Of a stretch of 5,520 nt of DNA, positions 1 through 5,474 are shown one piece after another. Source of the DNA: Sphingomonas sp. GTDB taxonomy: Bacteria; Pseudomonadota; Alphaproteobacteria; Sphingomonadales; Sphingomonadaceae. The DNA lies in NCBI GenBank assembly GCA_013822915.1, contig PNLG01000220.1:1-5520 (forward strand), given 5' to 3'. The notes under the pieces are model-generated. The model was not told where the DNA came from. It saw nothing but the letters and a program-made list of their open reading frames with translations, and ran no database searches. Numbering within the stretch: position 1 is the stretch's first letter; every line of letters begins with the position of its first letter. A program made the translations under genes and the position numbers.

Positions 1-2538
1 CTGGATGTGTTGGAGTTGTTTGCGTTCCTTTATCCCGCGCGGTTTATGGTGCCGACGGCAAAGGGGCTGGCGGCGGCAACCGGGCTGGTGCCGCCGCAGC
101 GCGACGCGGATGTGGCGGTTTTCTTGCGCGCCGCGACCGAGCGGCTGCTGGCGGCAGCAACCGGCGATTGGCCCGAGCGCGAGGGGGCGTGGACCTCGCT
201 TCAGTCGCTTGCCCGAATGCGCTGGCCATGGGCGCCGCTGCTCACCGGGCGGATCGCCAAGCCGGACAAGGGCGAGGCGTTTTTGTTCAACCGCCTCCCC
301 GAATGGAGCGAAGCGCCCCCGCGCCCCGCGCCCCGCACGGTGACGCTTGACGCAGAGGATGCGCGCGCGCGGCTCGCGACACTGACCGGGGCAGCGGCGG
401 AGCAGCGCGCCGGTCAGCGCGCCTTTGCCGATGCCGCGTGCGCCGCCTTTGCCCCGCGTGAGCGGCGTGACGCGCCGCAGCTCGTGCTGGCGGAGGCCGG
501 GACCGGAATTGGCAAGACGCTGGGCTATCTTGCGCCCGCCTCGCTCTGGGCCGAACGCGCGGGCGGCGCGGTGTGGGTGTCGACCTTTACCAAGACGCTG
601 CAACGCCAGTTGGCGCAGGAGACGCAGCGCCTCTTCCCCGACCCCGCCGTGCGCCGGGCCAAGGTGGTGACGCGCAAGGGGCGGGAAAACTATGCCTGCC
701 TGCTCAATCTGGAGGATGCGCTGCAGGGCGGCTTTGCGGGGCGCGCCGCGATAATGGCGCAGTTGGTCGCGCGCTGGGCGGCCTATAGTGCCGATGGCGA
801 CATGGTGGGCGGCGATTTGCCCGGCTGGCTCCCCACACTGTTCCGGCGCACCGGGGCAACCGCGCTGACCGACCGGCGGGGCGAGTGCGTCTATGCCGGG
901 TGCCCGCATTACCGCAAATGCTTCATCGAACGCGCCGCGCGCGCGTCCGCCGGTGCCGATATCGTCATTGCCAACCACGCGCTGGTGATGGTCAACGCCG
1001 CGCGCGGCCGCGAAGTCGCCAGTCGGCCGACACGCTATGTCTTTGACGAGGGGCATCACCTGTTTGAGGCGGCGGACGCTATGTTCGGCGTCGCGCTGAC
1101 GGGGGCGGAGACGATTGAGCTGCGGCGATGGGTGATGGGGCCAGAGGCGAATGCGCGCGGGCGCCGCCGGGGACTGGCAGCGCGGCTGTCCGACGTCGCA
1201 AGCTATGACGCGGCGGGTGCCGAGGCGATCAACGCGGCGGGCCGCGCGGCGATGGCTTTGCCCGGCGAAGGCTGGCTGCAGCGGATTGGCGAGGGTGCCC
1301 CCTTTGGCCCGGTGGAGGGTTTGCTCGCCGCAGTGCGCGGGCTGGTTTACGCCCGCGGTGCCGCCAAGGACGGGGGGCGCGACGATGCCGGCTATGGGCT
1401 GGAGACCGACCTTGCCGAACCTGACGCGGCGCTGATCGAGGCGGCGGGACCGGCAGCGGTGGCGCTGGCCGCGTTGCATCAGCCGCTGGTCGCGCTCGGG
1501 CGGCGGCTGGAGGCGGTGCTGGAGGAGGGGCCGGACTGGATGGATGGCCCGGCGCGCGCGCGCATCGAGGGGGCGGTCGGCTCGCTAGGCTGGCGGGTGG
1601 AGACAGTCGCGGCGTGGTTGGCGCTGGTCGAACGCATCGGCGCGCCCGCCGATCCCGATTTCGTCGACTGGCTCGCGGTCGACCGGGTGGAGGGGCGCGA
1701 ATATGACATTGGCCTCCACCGCCGCTGGCTCGACCCGACCCGCCCCTTCGCCGACATCGTGCTAAGGCCCGCGCACGGCGCGCTGGTGACGTCGGCGACA
1801 CTGACGGCTGGCGGCGGCTGGGACGTGGCCGAGGCGCGCAGCGGGGCGGTTCACCTGCCCGCGCCGCCCCTGAATTTCGAAGCGATCAGCCCGTTTGACT
1901 ATGCACAGGCCGCCCAAGTGATGATCGTCACCGATGTAAAGCGCGGCGATACCGCAGCGCTCGCCAATGCCTATGCCCGCCTGATTGTGGCGGCGGGCGG
2001 CGGCACGCTCGGGCTGTTCACCGCGATCCGGCGGCTCCGCGCCGTCCATGCGCGGATTGCCGACCGGCTCGCGCGCGAGGGGCTGGCGCTGCACGCGCAG
2101 CATGTCGACCCGATCGACACCGGCACGCTGGTCGATATTTTCCGCGATGATGCCGGTGCGTCGCTGCTCGGCACTGACGCTTTGCGTGACGGGGTGGACG
2201 TGCCGGGCCGGTCGCTGCGGCTGGTGGTGCTGGAGGGGGTGCCCTGGGCCAAGCCGAGTGTGCTCCATGCGGCGCGGCGGCTGGCGGGTGGGGGCGCTGC
2301 TTATGATGACCGGATCGTGCGCGCGCGGCTGGCGCAGGCGTTCGGGCGGCTGATTCGTCGCGCCGATGATCGCGGTGATTTCGTTCTGTTATCAGCGGCG
2401 ATGCCCTCGCGGTTGCTCAGTGCCTTTCCCGAGGGGGTGCCGATTGCGCGGATTACGCTCGACGAAGCGGTCTTGCGGGTGCAATCGCGACTTTCCTCCG
2501 TCAACCCCTTGGGGCATGACACCTCAGCCACGGCATAG
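1..2538 (+). CDS. DinG/XPD-family ATP-dependent DNA helicase with Fe-S cysteines (5' partial)
   Basis: Superfamily 2 helicase of the DinG/XPD (Rad3) type, expected to unwind DNA 5'-to-3' during repair or replication-conflict resolution. Counting from the GTG codon at 7, visible motifs are a Q-like segment (RAGQRAF), Walker A AGTGIGKT at 164-171, a DEGH box at 347-350, motif III VTSAT near 594-598, motif V with DGVDVPG at 728-734, and motif VI QAFGRLIR at 777-784. Four cysteines at 231, 294, 299 and 305 lie between Walker A and DEGH; their close spacing (5, then 6 residues) matches the DinG Fe-S cluster pattern. The frame is open to base 1 (CTG GAT GTG), and homologous-looking sequence starts before any good start codon or ribosome site, so the true start is probably upstream. 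About 150 residues precede Walker A, longer than in E. coli DinG. No internal stop or frameshift. The exact subfamily (DinG versus a YoaA-like helicase) is not resolved. Confidence 0.93.
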   Translation: MDVLELFAFLYPARFMVPTAKGLAAATGLVPPQRDADVAVFLRAATERLLAAATGDWPEREGAWTSLQSLARMRWPWAPLLTGRIAKPDKGEAFLFNRLPEWSEAPPRPAPRTVTLDAEDARARLATLTGAAAEQRAGQRAFADAACAAFAPRERRDAPQLVLAEAGTGIGKTLGYLAPASLWAERAGGAVWVSTFTKTLQRQLAQETQRLFPDPAVRRAKVVTRKGRENYACLLNLEDALQGGFAGRAAIMAQLVARWAAYSADGDMVGGDLPGWLPTLFRRTGATALTDRRGECVYAGCPHYRKCFIERAARASAGADIVIANHALVMVNAARGREVASRPTRYVFDEGHHLFEAADAMFGVALTGAETIELRRWVMGPEANARGRRRGLAARLSDVASYDAAGAEAINAAGRAAMALPGEGWLQRIGEGAPFGPVEGLLAAVRGLVYARGAAKDGGRDDAGYGLETDLAEPDAALIEAAGPAAVALAALHQPLVALGRRLEAVLEEGPDWMDGPARARIEGAVGSLGWRVETVAAWLALVERIGAPADPDFVDWLAVDRVEGREYDIGLHRRWLDPTRPFADIVLRPAHGALVTSATLTAGGGWDVAEARSGAVHLPAPPLNFEAISPFDYAQAAQVMIVTDVKRGDTAALANAYARLIVAAGGGTLGLFTAIRRLRAVHARIADRLAREGLALHAQHVDPIDTGTLVDIFRDDAGASLLGTDALRDGVDVPGRSLRLVVLEGVPWAKPSVLHAARRLAGGGAAYDDRIVRARLAQAFGRLIRRADDRGDFVLLSAAMPSRLLSAFPEGVPIARITLDEAVLRVQSRLSSVNPLGHDTSATA

Positions 2539-2544
2539 AGAGAG
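2538..2544 (+). promoter_or_regulatory. Ribosome binding site of the SixA-like gene
   Basis: The purine run GAGAGAG, immediately after and partly within the helicase TAG stop, precedes the ATG at 2548. It supports ATG 2548 over GTG 2545 and places the start signal directly at the end of the upstream gene, consistent with translational reinitiation. Confidence 0.5.
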
Positions 2545-2547
2545 GTG

Positions 2548-3090
2548 ATGAAGAAGCTGACCCTGATGCGCCACGCCAAATCGGGCTATGGCGACCGTGC
2601 CGAACGCGATTTCGACCGCGTGCTGAACGCGCGGGGCGAGCGCGCGGCGCTTGCCATCGGGCGCGGAATGCGGCGCGAGCGGGCGCAGTTCGACCGGGTC
2701 ATTGCCTCTGACGCGGCGCGCGTGATCGGCACCGTGGCGATGGTCGAGCGCGGGTTCGGCACCCCGCTTGGCACGGTGTGGGACCGTCGGCTCTACCTGG
2801 CGACGGCGCAGGCGTTGCTCGACATCATCCACGCTCAACCTGCGATTGTCGATCATCTGCTGCTGGTCGGGCATAATCCTGGGCTGGAGGATCTGGTGCT
2901 GATGCTGGTCCCCGAATCGGCGGACGATGCGATTCGCGCGGCGATCTACGAAAAACTCCCGACCGGCAGTGTGGTCGAGTTGGTGGTGGAGGTCGACGAC
3001 TGGGCCGCAGTGACGACCGCGCGGCTGCTCCGCTTCACTCGACCGGTTGATCTGGACCCCGAACTCGCGCCCGACACGGAAGGGGATTAG
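2548..3090 (+). CDS. SixA-like histidine phosphatase family protein
   Basis: A 180-residue protein of the histidine phosphatase (phosphoglycerate mutase-like) superfamily, SixA branch. SixA of E. coli removes phosphate from a phosphohistidine protein; the substrate here is unknown. The N-terminus has LMRHAKS with Arg8 and the nucleophilic His9. A second Arg, Arg58, lies in SDAARVIGT, and the second catalytic His, His109, lies in LLLVGHNPGLEDLV. All four phosphate-pocket residues are therefore present at SixA-like spacing. No signal peptide or membrane segment is seen, so it should be cytoplasmic. I chose the ATG at 2548 because the purine-rich GAGAGAG sits just upstream; a GTG at 2545 would add one residue but sits on top of that site. 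The gene begins 9 bases after the helicase stop, which suggests co-transcription. Its TAG stop overlaps the stop of the convergent gene. Confidence 0.9.
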   Translation: MKKLTLMRHAKSGYGDRAERDFDRVLNARGERAALAIGRGMRRERAQFDRVIASDAARVIGTVAMVERGFGTPLGTVWDRRLYLATAQALLDIIHAQPAIVDHLLLVGHNPGLEDLVLMLVPESADDAIRAAIYEKLPTGSVVELVVEVDDWAAVTTARLLRFTRPVDLDPELAPDTEGD

Positions 3091-3614
3091 CCCCCCATTT
3101 TGTCGCGCAGCGCGGCCAGCGCGCCAAACGGCCCGACGCTCTCCTCGCTCACCACGCCGGCGGCGGCAAGGGCGGCAGCGGCAGCGGGGCTGCGCGGAAA
3201 CGGATCGAGTGCGAGCGCCATCGTTTCGGCAACGGCTTCGCCCAGGTCGATCGTTGGGCCATTATAGCTTATCGTGTCGAGCGCGTCGGCGGCGAGCTCG
3301 ATTTCGTCGGCTGCGCTTGCCAGCGCTTCGGCGGCGACAAAACGCACCGCGATCGGCTCGTCAACGGCTGTGGCGACGCTCTCATCGGTTACGACACAGG
3401 CCTGGACGACGCGCGCGCGCACTCGTCCGTCGGCAACGATGCCGGTCGCGTCGCGCCACACGCGTAGCGCCGCCGAAAGTTCCTCGACCGCGCGCAAGCC
3501 GAAGCGGGCGGCGAGCGCGACGCATTCTTCGGCGGTTGCGACGATGCTGACGGTGCGGTACGCAGACCCAATCGTATCAATGCGTTCGGGGCGGGCGCAT
3601 TCATTTGCGGTCAT
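3087..3614 (-). CDS. YceD/DUF177 family protein (23S rRNA accumulation-type)
   Basis: A 175-residue protein that matches the alphaproteobacterial DUF177 (YceD) pattern. The family is linked to 23S rRNA accumulation in E. coli and plants; the biochemical role is not settled. Visible hallmarks are a central VVQACVVT with a single conserved-type Cys73, then DEPIAVRFV (85-93), the acidic DEIELAADALD, IDLGEAVAETMALALDPFPRSP (about 122-143), and the C-terminal GPFGALAALRDKMGG. Many family members have two cysteines in the central motif; here only Cys73 is at that site, so zinc binding there is doubtful. It is cytoplasmic, with no signal peptide. The ATG overlaps the upstream chaperone stop as ATGA, with GGAG 7 bases before it, so the two are probably translationally coupled. 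In many bacteria the gene is followed by rpmF and/or plsX; here a convergent phosphatase gene lies there instead. Confidence 0.85.
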   Translation of the reverse strand: MTANECARPERIDTIGSAYRTVSIVATAEECVALAARFGLRAVEELSAALRVWRDATGIVADGRVRARVVQACVVTDESVATAVDEPIAVRFVAAEALASAADEIELAADALDTISYNGPTIDLGEAVAETMALALDPFPRSPAAAAALAAAGVVSEESVGPFGALAALRDKMGG

Positions 3615-4129
3615 GGCAATGCTCCATCGAGCAGTGCCGCAATCTCCTGCTCGGCCAGCGCGTGCGCAAGTGCGCCCAGCCGCGCCGTAACCTGCCCGGC
3701 CGCCGCCTCGCCCGGATTAACACCACGATAGAGGTTGCGCATCAACGCCACGCGCAGATCACCCGCCGCCAGCCCGTTGCGATAGGCGCCGATCCGTCCG
3801 CCGAGCATGCTGACCATATGCCCGACCGATTTGCCGATGCCGACATCGCCGACGCCGCTCTGACGGAGTTGGGCGTCCATGTCGGTGATGAACATTTCGG
3901 TTAGCGCAACCGAGGGGGCGGCACCGCGCGGATCATCCTCCAGCCGGATAAGCACCAGCGACAGCACCGCCATAATCATGTCGAGGCGGCCATCCATCGT
4001 ATCGGCAACCCCACCCGCCAGATACCAATGCGGTTCGCGGCCGCGGGCGACAATCGCGGTATAAAGCCCGTCGATTGCGGGGCTATTGGCGGTGTGGCGG
4101 GCATGCCACCCGTGCCAGAATCGTTTCAT
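3611..4129 (-). CDS. Ubiquinol-cytochrome c chaperone family protein (CBP3/UQCC1-like)
   Basis: A 172-residue protein of the ubiquinol-cytochrome c chaperone family. Mitochondrial members (CBP3, UQCC1) help synthesise and assemble cytochrome b of complex III; by inference the bacterial protein assists bc1 complex biogenesis at the inner membrane. Family hallmarks are the early LYTAIVARGREPHWYL (22-37), VADTMDGRLDM (41-51), the motif MFITDMDAQLRQSGVGD (79-95), then a Lys at 100 and the SMLGGRIGAYRNGL stretch. I start at the ATG at 4129, which gives MKRFWHGW. The open frame continues left of that start as far as 4378, but this would run through the divergent promoter into bamE. Only a weak AAGG (4142-4139) lies 9 bases upstream. 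It is the first gene of a leftward pair with the YceD/DUF177 gene, with a 4-base ATGA overlap. Confidence 0.88.
   Translation of the reverse strand: MKRFWHGWHARHTANSPAIDGLYTAIVARGREPHWYLAGGVADTMDGRLDMIMAVLSLVLIRLEDDPRGAAPSVALTEMFITDMDAQLRQSGVGDVGIGKSVGHMVSMLGGRIGAYRNGLAAGDLRVALMRNLYRGVNPGEAAAGQVTARLGALAHALAEQEIAALLDGALP
3622..3625 (-). promoter_or_regulatory. Ribosome binding site of the YceD/DUF177 gene
   Basis: GGAG on the minus strand lies 7 bases before the ATG at 3614, inside the last codons of the chaperone gene. It supports this start and independent ribosome loading in addition to coupling through the ATGA overlap. Confidence 0.5.
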
Positions 4130-4228
4130 CCCATGCTGCCTTGTTTGCGCCTCGTGCCCGGCATATTGAGAGTGGATAGGGCGGATGCAATGCGCCATGG
4201 CGATTTGCGCCGGTTTTGGAGGAATGGA
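4130..4228. promoter_or_regulatory. Divergent promoter region between the chaperone gene and bamE
   Basis: These 99 bases separate two genes transcribed away from each other, so they should hold promoters for both. A possible leftward promoter has a poor TTGCAT box (minus strand, 4190-4185) and AATATG (4167-4162) 17 bases apart. A possible rightward pair is TTGTTT at 4141-4146 and TATTGA at 4164-4169, also 17 bases apart. Both match the sigma-70 consensus only weakly, and the two -10 candidates overlap. The region is inferred from gene orientation; the boxes are tentative. Confidence 0.4.
4218..4223 (+). promoter_or_regulatory. Strong ribosome binding site of bamE
   Basis: GGAGGA lies 5 bases before the ATG at 4229. 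It is the best Shine-Dalgarno match in the window and fixes the bamE start, ruling out upstream in-frame starts that would overlap the chaperone gene. Confidence 0.8.
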
Positions 4229-4729
4229 ATGCGAGTGGTTTTGGCGCGGATGGCCCTGATCATGGCTTTGGGCGCGGTCGCGCTCACCACCGCGTGTGCG
4301 CCGCTTCGCGGGCATCAGGGGTATGTGATCGACGTTGATCTGGTCAATTCGGTGCAGCCCGGCGTCGATAATCGTCAATCGGTGGCGCAGGTGCTGGGCA
4401 AGCCGAGCTTCACCAGCCAGTTTAACGAGGGCGAGTGGTTTTATGTGTCCCGCGACACCCGCTATTACGCATATAACTCGCCCAAGCCGAGCCAGCAGAC
4501 GGTCTTGCGCATCCGGTTTGACGATAAGGGCGTGGTGAGCGCGGTTGACCGCACTGGCATCGACGAAGTGGCGTCGATCCGCCCCTATGGCAAAATCACG
4601 CCGACGCTTGGCCGCAAGCGCAGTTTCTTCCGCGATCTGTTTGGCAATATCGGCGCGGTCGGCGCGGGCGGAGCACCGGGCGGCGGTTCCGGAGGTGGCG
4701 GCGGCGGAGGTGGCGGCGGTCGCCCATAA
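4229..4729 (+). CDS. bamE: Outer membrane protein assembly factor BamE (SmpA/OmlA lipoprotein)
   Basis: A 166-residue BamE-type lipoprotein. BamE is an accessory part of the BAM complex that folds beta-barrel proteins into the outer membrane from the periplasmic side. The N-terminus has Arg2/Arg7, a hydrophobic core and LTTAC, with the likely lipidated Cys23; the lipobox is imperfect because Leu is at -4 instead of -3. The mature part has GYVIDVDLVNSVQPGVDNRQSV (31-52), VLGKPSF (55-61), WFYVSRDTRYYAY (70-82) and the beta-strand VLRIRFDDKGVV (92-103), matching the SmpA/OmlA fold. An alphaproteobacterial-type tail, TPTLGRKRSFFRDLFGNIG (124-142), follows. The last 24 residues are almost all Gly/Ala, including ten consecutive Gly (155-164) before a final Arg-Pro. 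The start is set by GGAGGA 5 bases upstream. The gene is divergent from the chaperone/YceD pair and probably monocistronic. Confidence 0.92.
   Translation: MRVVLARMALIMALGAVALTTACAPLRGHQGYVIDVDLVNSVQPGVDNRQSVAQVLGKPSFTSQFNEGEWFYVSRDTRYYAYNSPKPSQQTVLRIRFDDKGVVSAVDRTGIDEVASIRPYGKITPTLGRKRSFFRDLFGNIGAVGAGGAPGGGSGGGGGGGGGGRP
4691..4720 (+). repeat. Tandem 15-base repeat encoding polyglycine in bamE
   Basis: Two adjacent 15-base units, GGAGGTGGCGGCGGC (4691-4705) and GGAGGTGGCGGCGGT (4706-4720), differ only in the last base and encode five glycines each. They lie at the 3' end of bamE and look like a recent in-frame duplication. Confidence 0.85.
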
Positions 4730-4740
4730 GGCACGCTGCG

Positions 4741-4767
4741 CGTTGTTACATTTTGCGACAACGTTTT
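4741..4767 (+). terminator. Weak hairpin and T run after bamE
   Basis: CGTTGT (4741-4746) and ACAACG (4758-4763) form a 6-base-pair stem, extendable by a G-T pair, with a loop of about 11 bases, followed by TTTT at 4764-4767. It begins 11 bases after the bamE stop, where a terminator is expected. The stem is short and the loop long, so it could also be a dyad operator for the next gene. Confidence 0.35.
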
Positions 4768-4801
4768 CACTAAGCTGACCAACGCATTCCCGTGCCGTTC
4801 A

Positions 4802-4814
4802 GGCCGACTCGGCC
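4802..4814. repeat. Short perfect palindrome upstream of the RcnB-family gene
   Basis: GGCCGA and TCGGCC flank a single central C, giving a perfect 13-base dyad. It sits 61 bases before the start codon at 4876, in what is likely the promoter or leader region, and could be a small operator or hairpin. In DNA this rich in G and C a chance 6-base arm is not rare. Confidence 0.4.
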
Positions 4815-4862
4815 ATATCCGTCCTCGACAGCGACACACAGGTCGTTGCCACGACTGACGAT

Positions 4863-4867
4863 GGGAG
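4863..4867 (+). promoter_or_regulatory. Ribosome binding site of the RcnB-family gene
   Basis: GGGAG lies 8 bases before the ATG at 4876 and selects this start over in-frame ATGs at 4861 and 4792. A small hairpin, GTCGT/ACGAC with a 4-base loop (4842-4855), lies just upstream of it. Confidence 0.6.
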
Positions 4868-4875
4868 TATCGGAT

Positions 4876-5382
4876 ATGAAAAAGTTGATCCTTTTTGGGC
4901 TGCTGGCAGCGTCCGTGGCACCCGTTGCCGCAAGCGCCCAGTCGCAAGCCGAAGTGCGCCGCAGCCAGCGCGAGGTGCGCGAAGAGCGTTTCGAACTGGA
5001 ACAGGCATATCGTTCGGGCGACCCGCGCCGCATCCGGCGTGAGCGTGACGACTTACGCGACGCCAAACAGGAACTGCGCGAGGATGTGCGCGACCGTAAC
5101 CGTGCTTGGGGGCGTGATGATTGGCGCGCCTATCGTGCCGGGCATCCCGCCCTTTATGCCCGCGGCGGCTGGGGTGCGCCGTTTCGCTATACCGCGTTTC
5201 GCCCCGGAATTCGGATCGCGCCAGTTTACTACGGACCACGTTATGTGATTGTCGATCCATGGCGGTACCGCCTGCCGCCGGTGCGCGGGTATCAGCAATG
5301 GGTGCGGCATTATGACGATGTCGTCCTTGTCGACACCCGGCGCGGGCTGGTGGTGGATGTCTATCGCGGCTTTTGGCGCTGA
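4876..5382 (+). CDS. RcnB-family exported protein
   Basis: A 168-residue exported protein. Residues 1-21 form a Sec signal peptide (Lys2-Lys3, hydrophobic LILFGLLAASVAPVA, then ASA) with probable cleavage before Gln22, so it should be periplasmic. Residues 25-76 are very rich in Arg, Glu and Asp with heptad-like Leu/Val spacing (EVRRSQREVREERFELEQAY) and likely form a charged helix or coiled coil. The C-terminal part (about 131-168), with YRLPPVRGYQQWVRHYDDVVLVDTRRG and VVDVYRGF, matches the RcnB domain, named after an E. coli periplasmic protein involved in nickel/cobalt homeostasis. The mature protein has no Cys and only two His, and no metal transporter gene is nearby, so a metal role should not be assumed. 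Starts upstream of 4876 are less likely because GGGAG lies 8 bases before this ATG. It stands alone, 146 bases after bamE. Confidence 0.85.
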   Translation: MKKLILFGLLAASVAPVAASAQSQAEVRRSQREVREERFELEQAYRSGDPRRIRRERDDLRDAKQELREDVRDRNRAWGRDDWRAYRAGHPALYARGGWGAPFRYTAFRPGIRIAPVYYGPRYVIVDPWRYRLPPVRGYQQWVRHYDDVVLVDTRRGLVVDVYRGFWR

Positions 5383-5404
5383 GCCGATTGGCGGGCGATC
5401 GAGT

Positions 5405-5438
5405 GGCCGGTCCGGGGGCGAACCCCTCCGGGCCGGTC
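5405..5438. terminator. Strong GC-rich hairpin after the RcnB-family gene
   Basis: CCGGTCCGGGGG (5407-5418) pairs with CCCTCCGGGCCGG-side bases 5425-5436 to give a 12-pair stem with two G-T pairs and a 6-base loop; two more pairs extend it outward. It begins 23 bases after the stop codon. There is no T run on either strand, so it is not a classical intrinsic terminator; it may still stall transcription or protect the mRNA end, possibly for transcripts from both sides. Confidence 0.45.
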
Positions 5439-5453
5439 GTGCGTCGTCCTGAC

Positions 5454-5474
5454 TGTTTCAGTCGCACTGAAACA
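5454..5474. repeat. Perfect 9-base inverted repeat (operator-like or terminator hairpin)
   Basis: TGTTTCAGT (5454-5462) and ACTGAAACA (5466-5474) are perfect reverse complements around CGC. The arms are AT-rich compared with the surroundings, unlike a random GC dyad. TTT follows on the plus strand, so it could be a weak rightward terminator; its symmetry and size also fit a repressor operator of the TetR or GntR kind. It overlaps the stop codon of the possible leftward gene at the window edge. Confidence 0.7.

Noticed and set aside
1229..1801. A 190-codon open frame on the minus strand inside the helicase gene
   Set aside because: Its product is mostly Arg, Pro and Ala with no recognisable motif, as expected for the shadow of a GC-rich gene; the helicase frame carries all conserved motifs here.
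1762..2268. A 168-codon minus-strand open frame within the helicase C-terminal domain
   Set aside because: It lies opposite motifs III to V of the helicase and shows no family signature or ribosome site of note.
3047..3690. Plus-strand open frames opposite the YceD/DUF177 gene
   Set aside because: Products are Arg/Ser/Ala-rich and have no motif, while the minus strand encodes a clear DUF177 pattern.
4028..4228. N-terminal extension of bamE to 4028
   Set aside because: It would overlap the chaperone gene by about 100 bases and bury the lipoprotein signal peptide; GGAGGA before 4229 fixes the start.
4130..4378. N-terminal extension of the chaperone gene to 4378
   Set aside because: The extra 83 residues are unlike the family and would run through the divergent promoter region into bamE; the ATG at 4129 gives a start typical of the family.
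4730..4875. A clear sigma-70 promoter for the RcnB-family gene
   Set aside because: Candidate boxes such as CTGACC at 4775 and CATATC at 4814 are too far apart, and no pair with good match and 16-18 base spacing was found by eye.
4799..5467. A 222-codon minus-strand open frame opposite the RcnB-family gene
   Set aside because: Low-complexity Arg/Ala/Pro product; the plus strand encodes a signal peptide and an RcnB C-terminus.
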